64,000 bases of DNA from Saccharum officinarum. Lineage: Eukaryota > Streptophyta > Magnoliopsida > Poales > Poaceae. The position numbers were made by a program, and so were the translations under genes. Where the stretch lies: assembly GCA_020631735.1 (NCBI GenBank), contig CM036197.1:49461880-49525879 (forward strand), given 5' to 3'. The number at the start of each line of letters is the position of its first letter. Position 1 is the first letter of the stretch. Positions 22,689-34,000 of the stretch are shown here, piece by piece. The notes beneath the pieces are model-generated. The model was not told where the DNA came from. It saw nothing but the letters and a program-made list of their open reading frames with translations, and ran no database searches.

Positions 22689-25204
22689 TGAAGGGTCGAG
22701 ATGGCGGACTAGAGGGGGGTGAATAGTCCTTTCTAAAAATAATCGCGTCGGCAAACCGAAACAAATGCGGAATTAAAACTATCGGTCTAGCCAAGACTAC
22801 ACCCCTCTGTCTAAGTTCACAAGCACCTCACAAAGATCCTAATTATGTAACTAAGGTGCTTTCCTTAGCAAGAGCTCTCCTAAACAATTCTAGAGCAAGG
22901 TCACACAAACCTATGCACTAGTACTTTAGCAAAGCCGGGGAGCTCCTACACAATTCTAGTAAGCAAAAGCACGAAGCCACCTATGCTTCACTAGCAATGC
23001 TCAATAGCAAGGCAACTAATGCCAAACTAGAGAGCGTAAATTACTCAGTTACACAAACTAAGCAATATGACTAATAAGGTTACACAAACCAAATTAGCCA
23101 CGCAACGGGAGCTACTTCTATGCTACACAAGCAAGAAGGTAACTAGCTAACTACACAAGGAAACTAGTTACAAGAGCAACTACACAAGCACAAGTATATG
23201 AATGTAAATACAAGCTTGTGAATCGAAAGCAAACCACCGAGAAGATGTACACAATGTTGACACGGCGGTTTTTCACCGAGGTTCACTTGGTTGCCACCAA
23301 GCTAGTCCCCGTTGTGGCGATACACCCACTTGATGGATCACGAGCTAATTGACTATCAAGAGTCAAACCCTCAGCGGGTGCCGCACATCCACTCTCAAGA
23401 TGGGGATCCTCCAAGCCACGAGCTTTACTAGAGTTGCTCTTCGCGATCCCCGCGAGGTGAGCACAATCCCCCTCACAAATTCTCCTTCGGAGCCACGCAC
23501 AATCTCCACGCGTGCTTCAACGGAGTCGCAAGTCACCAAGCCGTCTAGGAGGTGGCAACCTCCAAGAGTAACAAGCACCACCGGCTTGCAACACGATCAC
23601 CTAGTGCCACTCGATGCAATCCTCTCGATGCAACGCACTAGAATCGCTCTCTCACTCGATCCGATGAACACTATCAAGCATGAGTGAGTTAGAGGGCTTC
23701 CAAGCACTACCACATAAGCCACCAAGGCCAAAGTGTGCTCAGCTACCGGCCACGGCCGGCCAAGACATCTATTTATAACCCCACGGTCAAATAGAGCCGT
23801 TACCCCTTCACTGGGTCCTTTTCGGGATGACCGGACGCGGTGGTCAAAACTGACCGGACGCGCTCAACCGCGTCCGATCCTCCAACGGTCACTGCGCACC
23901 AACGGTCAAATGCCACGACCGGACGCGCCGCTGCCACGACCAGACGCGCTCCAGGAAACGATCGGACGCGCCGATCGCACAGCACCGCGCGCGCAACGAC
24001 ATGACCGAACGCACTCCACACAACGACCGGACGCGACAGTGCCAGCGTCCGGTTAGAGTCCAGTAAGCTCCTTTCACGACCGGACGCATCCGATCGTACA
24101 TGACCGGATGCGCCTCGCGTCCGATCAACACTCCTGCGCTCTCTGCCCCTCTGGACGCCTGACCGGACGTGCCGGTCCCGTGAAGGACCGGACGCGCCGG
24201 TCGCGCGCTCTGCTTCTGCGCACAGGTGAACTGACCGGACACACTGGTCAGGCTAGACCAGCGTCCGGCCACTCACCCTAGGCACGCTGACCGAATGAAC
24301 TGACCGGACGCGCTGGTCAAGCCGTGACCGCGTCCGGTGCAGCGTCCGGTCACCACAGTGACCTCTGTTCGCCTCCGTTTCTTTTCCGACTTTCGGCATA
24401 GTGGAAAATAGGCATTTCAACTCCTCAAAAACGCCTGAATCCCGCCTCGCAAGCTCGGCGGGAGGGATAGAGGAACCCAAACCCCTCTCTACTGCTTAAA
24501 CTCCACCACCTTCATAAATGTGCCAACACCACCATGTGAAAAACACCATGTGCATGTGTGTTAGCATTTTCTCAATAATTTTCTCAAATAAGTTAGGCAC
24601 TCAACTTGCCTCGCCACTCGATCCTAACATGTATGCAAAGTTAGATCGCTCAAGTGGCACTAGATGACCAATATGCAAATAAGTTTGCCCCTCTTAATAG
24701 TACGGCCATCTATTCTAAACCCGGTCATCAACTTCTCTACACACCTATGACCGGTGAAATGGAAATGCCCTAGGTTATACCTTTGCCTTGCGCATTCCAC
24801 TCCATCTCCTCCGACGTTGATACAACACATGCACCAACCATATCACAAAATGATATGATCCACTTCACATCATTATGTGACCTTGGTCCATCGATCTTGA
24901 CCTCACTTGCTCTTCACCGTTGCGTCGGTCCATCGACGCCAAGTCTTGCTCAAGCTTCACCGCCTCACGGTCCATCGCTCCAAAGCCTCTGACTTGCCCT
25001 TCACACTTGCAACCGGTCCATCGAGCCAAGCCTCATCTTGATCTTTGCCACCTTGGCCACATGACTCCATGTCATGTCTCATATGCAATAAGCTCCTCCA
25101 TGACACCATAACCTATGGACTAATCTCATGTGTATCTCTCATTAAACACAATTAGTCCACCTAAGGTTGTCACTCAATTACCAAAACCAAACAAGGACCT
25201 TTCA
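22689..25204 (-). mobile_element. Nested solo LTR with CATGG target duplication
   Basis: A 2516-bp segment that begins TGAAGGGTCGAG and ends GGACCTTTCA (TG...CA), with perfect 5-bp duplications CATGG at 22684-22688 and 25205-25209. The ends are short inverted repeats (TGAAGGGTC / GACCTTTCA), as LTR termini are. There is no internal retrotransposon coding region, so it is a solo LTR. Orientation and superfamily are unproven; the end starting TGAAAGGTCC when read on the minus strand resembles Ty1/copia LTRs. The central part contains the ACCGGACGCG cluster. Confidence 0.75.
23820..24360. repeat. Cluster of GACCGGACGCG motifs inside the nested LTR
   Basis: At least a dozen exact or near copies of GACCGGACGCG occur, with the inverse CGCGTCCGGTC interspersed, at irregular spacing of about 20-60 bases. 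The region is GC-rich and CpG-dense. Open frames on both strands (23733-24056, 23889-24272) come from the repeat and not from genes. Confidence 0.75.
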
Positions 25205-25435
25205 CATGGCTAGGTTTATATGTACCTTGAACCAAATGTGTGCCTCTTGTCATGAAAACACCTTAGTCATGCTTAGAATGCTTAAACTAGATTAACTTGT
25301 TTTGAAAGTTTATGCAAATTCTCCTTTCATGTGTAGTTAGTCAAGTGTTGACTTGTTTAACAAGTTCTGCTTTGCTTGAACTGCTTGGTCAGCTTAGAGT
25401 ACAAATCTGTGCATGGCACCTTGATAAAAGTTGTA

Positions 25436-25692
25436 CTCCCTCTATCCCTGAAAGCTTCAATTCCTAGAATCCGTGCCGGTCAAACTTTTCTAAGTTTGAC
25501 TAACTTTATAGAAAAGATGAACAACATTTATGACATAAAATAAGCATTTTATAAAAATATATTCTATGATAAATCAAATGATACTAGTTTGGTACCATAA
25601 ATCTTAGCGTTTTTTCATAGAAATTCGGTCAAAGCTTAAAAAGTTTGACTTAAGACAATTCTAGAAATTGAAGTTTTCAGGGACAGAGGGAG
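25436..25692. mobile_element. Stowaway MITE
   Basis: A 257-bp element with inverted ends (CTCCCTCTATCCCTGAAA at the left and TTTCAGGGACAGAGGGAG at the right) flanked by TA at 25434-25435 and 25693-25694. This is the standard Tc1/mariner-derived Stowaway structure. It is non-coding. Confidence 0.92.
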
Positions 25693-25904
25693 TAGATCTT
25701 TGTTTGAGGAGCAAATGTTGTTTTAGGACCTAAGTCTAGTTTTTAGCAGAATACGTTCAAAAGTGGAGCACGACACAGCACCCTGAATTAGTTTCAGCAC
25801 TTAGAAATTTTTCTAAGTCTGAACCTGTCGGTACCAACAGTACGGGGGTACCCACACCTATCGCCAAAACACTAACATAACCGAAACCACAATGAAAGAT
25901 AGCC

Positions 25905-26392
25905 CGCTCGACGGGGCGCCTCGACCGCGCCCCGGCTTCGACTCGTACGAGGCCCGCTCGACGGGGCGCCTCGACCGCGCCCCGGCTCCGACTCGTACGA
26001 GGCCCGCTCGACGGGGCGCCTCGACCGCGCCCCGGCTCCGACTCGTACGAGGCCCGCTCGACGGGGCGCCTCGACCGCGCCCCGGCTCCGACTCGTACGA
26101 GGCCCGCTCGACGGGGCGCCTCGACCGCGCCCCGGCTCCGACTCGTACGAGGCCCGCTCGACGGGGCGCCTCGACCGCGCCCCGGCTCCGACTCGTACGA
26201 GGCCCGCTCGACGGGGCGCCTCGACCGTGCCCCGGCTCCGACTCGTATGAGGCCCGCTCGACGGGGCGCCTCGACCGCGCCCCGGCTCCGACTCGTACGA
26301 GGCCTGCTCGACGGGGCGCCTCGACCGCACCCTGGCTCCGACTCGTACGAGGCCCGCTCGACGGGGCACCTCGACCGCACCCCGGCTCCTCG
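25905..26392 (+). repeat. 50-bp tandem array in the 5' LTR (10 copies)
   Basis: The unit contains CGACGGGGCGCCTCGACCGC, then CCCGGCTCCGACTC and the palindrome CTCGTACGAG. The phrase TCGACCGCGC recurs at 25921, 25971 and so on every 50 bases to 26371; the last copy is partial. Since 50 is not a multiple of 3, the array is open in several frames on both strands and gives spurious arginine-proline-rich ORFs of up to 217 residues. Confidence 0.95.
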
Positions 26393-26870
26393 ACACCCTT
26401 TCTTTACCTACCCAGGACAAAAGCCATAGCATTCAATGCGGTTACCTACCACCACCGACCGGCATGGCTACGGCATGGGTCAACGCGGGAACAATACCCA
26501 CATCAAGTCTCACTGTTTTACCGCCCATCCCGTGATGGGAGGTGAAAGCCGTCACTGTATCCACCCTACCGCGCACTATTCACCATCAATCACCCTCAAG
26601 GGAGGATAAGACAAGGTCCGTCCCCCGCGATACCAGGGATTCGGCCTTATCCACCCGACCTCGACCCGGCCTCGACCCGGCCCCAACGCTCGACTTAGCT
26701 CGAAGGACGGTATGGCATGGCGCTCTGGGTCATTTCACCCTCTTGTCCCGCACCACGTCAGGGTACCCTGGGATGGCCGGCCATCCCGAAGCCACGTCGC
26801 TGCAGTCAACTCAACAGGAATCGACGAAACATCGTCTCAAGGCTCCCCTCGACTTGGCCACCTCTCGCCC

Positions 26871-26879
26871 TATAAAAGG
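26871..26879 (+). promoter_or_regulatory. TATA box of the 5' LTR
   Basis: TATAAAAGG, about 300 bases before the LTR end, is a plausible promoter for genomic RNA. It falls in the 500-bp segment (about 26500-26999) missing from the 3' LTR. Confidence 0.65.
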
Positions 26880-27173
26880 ACAGGCCAGGGCGACGAATAG
26901 GGGGGCGAAGCATCACGGAAAAAACGCGAAGCAACCATCTTTCTCCTTTTTCTCTTTGAGACTTGGGCTCGACACCCTCTCTCGCCTGCTTGTAACCCCT
27001 ATACGAGCACCTCGGTGCAAGGAAATACAAACCTCTCTTCCCCGCTGGACGTAGGGCCTTCTTTTGCCCGAACCAGGATAAACCCCCGTGTGTTCTCCTT
27101 GCATCACCATCCAGGAAAGAGTCACGCAGCATTTACTCGTTGGTTTAGGACCCCCTTGGTCCGAACACCGACA

Positions 27174-27195
27174 GTTGGCGCGCCAGGTAGGGGAG
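27174..27195 (+). other. Primer-binding region of the Tat-like element
   Basis: Directly after the LTR end, GTTGGCGCGCCAGGTAGGGG occupies the position where a tRNA 3' end would pair to prime reverse transcription. The TGGCGCGCCAGGTAGGGG form is shared by several Tat-lineage grass elements. I do not assign the tRNA. Confidence 0.6.
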
Positions 27196-27234
27196 CGCTG
27201 CGTGCAAACCTCGCTTTGTCGCCGTTCTTCCTGG

Positions 27235-29150
27235 ATGGCTAACCCTGAACGCCCGATCCCGTTGGGTACGGTGATCTGGTTTGGGAGTTTGGAGTTCATG
27301 TCGCTCGGCTCTGGCTACGACATGGTCCTACTCCCACCCAGGCACCCAACCGACGAAGATTACGAGCTCTCCCAGCCCGGGGGAGCAGTCAACCGGCACC
27401 GTCGCTCCAGGCGGTCGCGGGCCGCCCGGCGACGGCGAGCCCGGTACAACCACCGTCTCCACCTGACGGAGGGCGATGGGATCCCCCGGTCTGGCACCCC
27501 CCAGACAGGCGCCAGCCTAGATCTCCTTTTGGAAGATTTGGGAAGGACGAGCCTGGCTGAGGGTGGCGTGCCGACGAAGAATCCCGCCGCTCCCCCGTCC
27601 GGTGAGACACCACTGTCCGTAGCATCTATTTCGCCACGGGCAGTGACGTCCATATCACCATTCCCGTTTGGACTAGACTCGGTCGCCCGGGTGTATGCAT
27701 CCTCCGTGAACACTCGCATGAGCGCTTATGAGGAACTCCCCGGGCACCATCTACGTTCCACTCTGGACCTCATTGCGTCCACGCCGGCTTCTGATTATCG
27801 GGACTCTACGGAGACACCGGAAACAGAACCTCGTGTGACTGCTTCTCCACGTCACCACCTCGGTGATGGTTGGCAACGGCCACACATTCCCCCGTCATAT
27901 TACTACTTTGGCGCACCTGACTCCGACTCGGCTGACGACACCTATGATCCGACTCGTGAGTGCTTCAACATCGACGTTGAAAGCACCTCGGAATCAGAGG
28001 ACGAAGAGCCGGTCGAAGAAAGGCACACGCCCCCTCATGTCGAGCTTCCTGCCGAGCGAAACGAGCCTCAGTTCCTTGCGGATCAAGGAGCGCAGCTCGA
28101 ACAGATTCACGAGTTGCAGGACCAGCTTGACGAGGAACGCGAAAACCTGGATCTTCCCCAGCAAACCCTCGAGCGTGAGCGTGCGGAACACGCATTTGGT
28201 GGGAGAGCTCGTGAGAGGGCTCGCGACGTCAACCGTCGCATCGACGAGGACCGGGCGGTTGACCCCCCGGTTTTCGCTCGAGCCAGCCAGAACGTTGTCG
28301 CCGCTGCCATGCTCCTGCGCAACATGCCCGAGCCGTCAAACCCTGACGCCCGTCGGGCTTGAGATGAAATCCGAGGACTCCTCGAGACTGCCGCCATGCA
28401 GCAGGCCGAGAGCTCTGCCTCGAGGCGGCGCGAAGCAGCCTCGGAGCGGACCCTCGAGCCTCCCCGACAGGAGAGAGAAGCCTCGGTTCATCCCGAGCCT
28501 GCCCGGCGAAACCGGGTAGCACCTGCCCCTGAGCCCATCGCCAACGACCGCGAGCCTCGAGACACCCGTGGCAACATCGTCGAGCGTTGCACGCGCAAAC
28601 ACGGTGACGGTGTAGCTCGAGGCTACCATGTCCATAGGGGCGGACGCTACGACAGCTCGGAAGACCGTAGCCCTTCACCCGAACCCCCAGGTCCTCGGGT
28701 GTTCAGTAAGGCTATCCGTGAGACGGTGCCCCCGGCTCGGTTCCGTCCCCCCATGACTCTCACCAAGTATAACGGCGAGACCAAACCCGAACTTTGGCTC
28801 GCCGATTTCCGCTTGGCGTGTCAGTTGGGCGGGGCCACCGACGACCGGGTCATCATTCGGCAACTCCCCCTGTTCCTCTCCGACACCGCCCGAGCCTGGC
28901 TCGAGGATCTCCCACCTTGGCAGATCCACGACTGGGACGATCTCGTGAGGGTGTTCGAGGGAAATTTCAAGGGAACCTACATGCGCCCCGGCAACTCGTG
29001 GGACCTCCGGGGCTGTAAGCAGAAACCAGATGAGTCCCTCCGGGACTACATCCGGCGCTTCTCCCGGCAGCGCACCGAGCTCCCCAACGTCACTGACTCC
29101 GACGTGATTACGGCCTTCCTCTCCGGTACCACGACCTCGAACCTGATTGT
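27235..29150 (+). pseudogene. Gag of the Tat-like element
   Basis: Starts MANPERPIPLG at 27235, 61 bases after the LTR. A long N-terminal part (to about 28360) is rich in E, D, P and R, with a coiled-coil stretch at about 28090-28230 (QIHELQDQLDEERENLD). A TGA at 28360-28362 sits in an arginine-like context (CGA to TGA is plausible) and the same frame continues. The capsid domain covers about 28740-29130, with MTLTKYNGETKPELWL, the tryptophan-rich RAWLEDLPPW and DSLRDYIRRFSRQ-type motifs. The coding similarity stops at about 29150, where the internal deletion begins; there is no zinc knuckle. Confidence 0.8.
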
Positions 29151-30389
29151 CACGTCCCGTACCTCGACTACCTCATCCAGGGGGACCTCCCCTCGGATAG
29201 GACTGAGGCCCGACGGATCGCACGCCGAGCCAAAACTTTTGTGATCATGGGCGACAGCAGGGAGCTCTACCGTCGTAGCCCTACCGGTATCCTCCAACGT
29301 TGCATCACGAAAGAGCAAGGCAGAAATCTGCTCGGTGATCTTCACTCGGGGGCTTGCGGTCACCACGCTGCGCCTCGAACCCTCGTCGGAAACGCCTTTC
29401 GACAAGGATTCTATTGGCCGACCGCGGTCTCCGACGCTGTCAAGCTAGTACGCTCCTGCGAGGGTTGTCAGTACTATGCGAGACAGACTTATCTTCCGGC
29501 ACATGCCCTACAAACTATCCCCATCACATGGCCGTTCGCCGTTTAGGGGCTCGACCTTGTCGGACCACTGAAAAGGACGACCGGCGGCTTCACCCACTTG
29601 CTCGTCGCAATCGACAAATTCTCCAAGTGGATCGAGGCCCGCCCTATCACCAGCATCAGGTCCGAACAAGCTGTACTCTTCTTTACTAACATTGTTCATC
29701 GCTTCGGGGTCCCCAACTGTATCATCACAGACAATGGCACCCAGTTCACTGGCAAAAAGTTTTTGGATTTCTGCGACAACCACCACATCCGTGTGCTCTG
29801 GTCGGCCGTGGCTCATCCAAAAACAAACGGGCAAGTGGAACGTGCCAACGGCATGGTTCTACAAGGCCTGAAGCCTAGAATCTTTAACAAACTAAACAAA
29901 CATGGAAAAAAATGGGCTGCCGAGCTACCCTCGGTCCTGTGGAGCCTAAGAACAATGCCGAGTCGAGCCACGGGGTTCAATCCGTTCTTCTTAGTCTACG
30001 GGTCTGAGGCTATGCTACCAACCGATATAGAATACGGGTCCCCGAGGTTGAAGGCATACAACGAAGGACACAACGACGCCACAAGACAGGACGCCCTCGA
30101 CCAGCTCGAGGAAGCCCGAGATGTGGCTCTGTTGCATTCTGCCAGGTACCAGCAGGGTCTCCGACGCTACCATGACAGATACGTCCGCAAGCGTGACCTC
30201 AACGTTGGTGACTTGGTGCTACGGCGGAACCAGAACACCAAGGGACGGCACAAGCTCACACCACCATGGGAAGGGCCGTACATCATCGCAGAAGTACTAA
30301 AGCCGGGCACCTACAAGCTATCCAACGAGAAGGGCGAAATCCTCACCAACGCTTGGAACATTGAACAGCTACGTCGCTTCTTTCCTTAA
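29151..30389 (+). pseudogene. Integrase remnant of the Tat-like element
   Basis: Begins with the pre-integrase segment (LYRRSPTGILQRC at about 29270), then the H-H-C-C zinc finger (HSG...HH...CEGCQYYARQ at about 29345-29490). A TAG interrupts at 29544-29546. The catalytic core follows in the same frame from about 29570 (DKFSKWIEARP, then the second aspartate in ITDNGTQFTG, then the glutamate in NGQVERANG). The C-terminal domain, RYHDRYVRKRDLNVGDLVL to WNIEQLRRFFP, ends at TAA 30387-30389. All D, D, E residues are visible, so damage is limited to the one nonsense codon. Confidence 0.85.
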
Positions 30390-31074
30390 AAAGCCTCGAG
30401 GCTCTGTATTTCCTTTTTCGTCAATAAAAAATACAGCGATGTTCAAAATGTTTTGTTTCGTAATGAGGAAGGATCGACCCTGCACTCCCAGAGTCGACCC
30501 TCCCTCGGGGGCTGCAAGGGGGGAACCCCCGGTCCCCGAAAAAACTTATGCTCTTTTTTAAAAATTTAAGAACCGCTTCTTAGATCGACTTCGCTGAAAG
30601 AGCACCCTTAGGTTCGAAAGGGCTCTCGAGTCTGGAGCATCACCTAAGCCTCCGAGGCTACGGTACCTCCACTCAACCCTTACGCCTTTTAGAGGTACGC
30701 CTTCACGCCGAGAAGATCTAAACAACGGTTCCTAAAATTAAAAAAGAACATACCCCCTGTCGCTTAGATCAGGCTCTCACACGATTTACTAGGCCACAAC
30801 ATCACCCTGAAGCTCGAGGGCAGTCGAGCCGCGAGATCACTTACGCCTCCGAGGCTACGGTACCTCCACTCGCTCCCTTACGCCAAAGGATGTAGCTGCG
30901 CGCTAAGTAAATCACGCGAGAACACGATCCGTGCGATAAAGGGAAGAAAAGCTCGAGTAAAACTGAATCAACCGCGAACCGGTTTATGTTTCGAGTCTTT
31001 TAGGCCTCCGCGGCCACCACGATCAAAGTTCAAAATACTAACTTATTACATGGGCCTTCATGCCCAGATTTGGC
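30390..31074 (+). other. Spacer between integrase and the antisense gene
   Basis: Non-coding sequence of the Tat-like element with 'cctccgaggctacggtacctccactc' type text present twice (about 30651 and 30847), i.e. a diverged direct repeat of roughly 200 bases. This is where the + strand pol transcript and the - strand antisense transcript would converge. Confidence 0.55.
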
Positions 31075-34000
31075 TCACAGGCCTTCGTCGTCGGCAGGCG
31101 GAACCACCTCGGCTTCAAAAAGCGAGGCCAGACGACTTCCAGGTTCTTCGGCGGCTTCGATCAGCTCCACGCAGGCATCCTCGTTCTCCTCGTCTGTCCG
31201 ATCGGGGTCTGTGATGAAGCCCTCGGCAACGAGCCTCATGTCAAACACAAACCCCGAACGGACGACGGCCAGCGCCCTCTTCACGCCGTGATGGAGGCCG
31301 TTCCGTATCTTCTCTCGGGCAAGGCGGCCCAGCGCCACCATCCGTCGGACGAAGGAGTTACCCGGAACATCTTCCCCGGTGTCGGCGTCGGGCTCGACCC
31401 CTAGGCCATCACACACGGTGGTGATTGCGCCCTGGAGAAGTTGGGTCCTCCGGACTTCGGCTTCGAAGAGGCTCTGGAAGGAGTTGGCACACGATTGGGC
31501 CTCTCGGTTCTCTCTCTCCAGCTCTGAAACACGACAAACAAATTAGTGCCCAACGCGGGGCCTTCAACGTCGTGACTATAACAACCACACTTACCCTCGA
31601 CGTGGGTCTGCAGGCCCACGACCTCGTCGCGGAGCCCCCCACACGTTCACTCGAGCCCCAGGAAGGCGCTGTCCTTATCACGGATGGCTGCCTTTAGCGC
31701 CTCGACCTCCTGCCGAGCAGACTCGAGAGCTGCGTCCTTCTCTTGGACGGCTCCCTGCAGCGTCGTGATCTCGGCGTGGAAGGCGTCGCGCTGAAGGCCA
31801 ACCTGGGAGACATCCTCCTCGAGCTCCCTCACCCGCGCAGACAAGGGCTCGAGGTCCCTGCGCGCCTGGATAGCCTCCTCCCGAGCCTTGTCCAGGCTAG
31901 TGCGCATCACGGCCTCGGCCGCCCATGCCTGCGTCGCCTCTTCTTTCACCACGGCGTATGCGACGCGCAGCTCAGCCATCTCGGCGTTCCGAGTGGATAG
32001 CTGTTTCTGGGCCTCCTCGACCAGGACCCGTTGCTGGGACAGCGCGCCCCACACGCCACTCTCGTCCCGGATGAAGAGCGACTTGCGACGAGAATACTCC
32101 TTCAGCTCCTGAACGCAATTCGAAAAGGTCACAAATCCGAGGAAAAAACACATCAAGAAAGCCGACGGGTCGATCATACCTCGGTGGCATCCCCCATACT
32201 CCGCACGGCACCGGACGCCACTCGGAGCAACCGGTCAAGGTGTTGGCGGACGCCCTCGAGGTATTCCCATCGGTGCACCTCATCTTTGTCGCTCAAGACA
32301 AAGATGGGCTCGGCGTCGGGGTTCGTAGCGTCCCTGAACTCAAGGGACGGCCCCCCCCCCACCTCGGCAGCTCCGTCTCTGCCCGCGCTATCGCCAGCGC
32401 GGCGATGTCGGGCCATGACGAAGATGACCCGGCCGGGGCGTCTCCCGGTCCCGTGGAAGGACCGGCCTCGCCCGCGGTATCCACCTCTCCAACGGCCATC
32501 GCGACACCGGCCTGGTCCGCGACCTCACCCCCCTCGACCCCCATCGTTTGTTTTCCCTTGTCCAGGGAGATGTTGTCGAGGGGAGCGTGAGGGCGGGCAC
32601 TTACGACCGCCGGCGCCTCCGGAGCCGGCGCCTCGACCGATGACGGCTCCGGTACCCGCGCCTCGACCGTCGGCACCGCCGGAGCCGGCGCCTCTTCTTC
32701 GGGTGCTCCGGATAGGGGCTCGACCGCCCTGACCTCCACCATGCCCGCTGGCTCTGCCAACGGGCCTTGTCGCGGCTGCGACCCCTTCGCCAGGACCGTC
32801 TCTTGCCCTGACACCGACGCGACCTCCTCCCTGGTCACGTCAGCACCCGCCCGCTCCGCGTCGCGGACGGGTGCCTCGCCCGTCGCGACCGCAACGGCAG
32901 CCTCGGCCGTCCCCGACGACCTAGGCCCCGCCTCGACCACGTCAAGAGCCGCCACCTTGGCCGGTTCGGCCCCCTCGACGGCGGGCTCCGGGCCAGCAAC
33001 CGCCGCGGCGTCGGCTGACCCTTGCTAATGTCGCAGGCGCCCTTTCGCGGCCTCGACCTGACGGACCCAGGCCGCGTCCTGCTCCGCCGTCCGGTTGAGG
33101 ACAACGGCGCTGGCTCGCAGCGACTTCACAGGGGTAGGCCCCATTGGCTCCGCCTTCCGCTTCAGCCTGCGAAGTGAGAAGAATTGTCGGCCAACGGACT
33201 TTGGGAAAGGCAGGACGACCAAGTTGAGATACTTACCCGGAAATCGGCACCAAGTACCTCGACCCCGCGCGGCTTGAGCCTCCCGGGACGGCCGCTGGTG
33301 GCCTCGCGGCGGCCTCACCAGCAGGCCGAGCGCTCCTGGGAGCCCCGGCCGACACACCGCCCTGCGCCCTTTGTGCTTCCGAGGCCAGCTGGCCTCGGGT
33401 CCTTACTCCCGCCGGCGCCGCCGCTGATGACGCCGCCGGTACCACCGTCTCCGCCCCTGCCGAAGCTTGCGAGGCCTCGGCTGATGCGGACGTCCCCGTC
33501 GACCCCTCTCGTCGGGTCCGGGGTAAAACGGCCCCTCCCCTCGAGGGGCCAGATTCCTTCTCCACCTTCTTCCCCTCGACCTCCTCGACCACGACGACCG
33601 AGGAGGACGCCCCCCCGATGGGCTCCAGCAGGGGGCGAATGTCGGGAAGGTCCCCAAGCCTGGTCGCAATCTCATACCGCGACAGGGCATCATCATCTTC
33701 GTCGCTGCTGCCGTCGTCCTCCCCCGAGACTGTCTCGGAAGGCGACGGCGACAGGGGCACTCCGTCGATGGTCTGCTGGCGCCGGCGCTTCTTCAACGCC
33801 TCCGCCTCCTTGGCCTTGCAGATCGCCCGCTTCTTGGCCATCTCCTTAGCCTGCTTCTTCTGGGAGGCATGCAGGCGTCGAGCCTCCCGGGCGGGCCGGT
33901 CCTCCGGGACTGGTGGGCGCGTTTCCCGCAACGCCGACAAATCCTACACGCCGGCCTCGACCACATCAGCAAAATCCATAGAAAAAACAAGAATAGCAAT

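Larger units (their letters stand above)
25826..27173 (+). mobile_element. 5' LTR of the Tat-like element
   Basis: 1348 bp, starting TGTCGGTACCAACAG and ending CCGAACACCGACA. It holds ten copies of a 50-bp GC-rich tandem unit (about 25905-26392), a TATA box and the R/U5 region. Compared with the 3' LTR it has two fewer repeat copies and an extra 500 bp. Confidence 0.92.

Noticed and set aside
22685..25208. DNA transposon with GTGAA...TTCAC inverted ends and 3-bp ATG duplication
   Set aside because: A better reading is TG...CA ends with a perfect 5-bp duplication CATGG, which fits a solo LTR.
25757..26545. Long arginine/proline-rich ORFs on both strands (up to 217 residues)
   Set aside because: They are translations of the 50-bp tandem repeat in the LTR. 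Because 50 is not a multiple of 3, all frames stay open; no domain or start context supports a gene. The same applies at 36717-37985 and 37013-37687.
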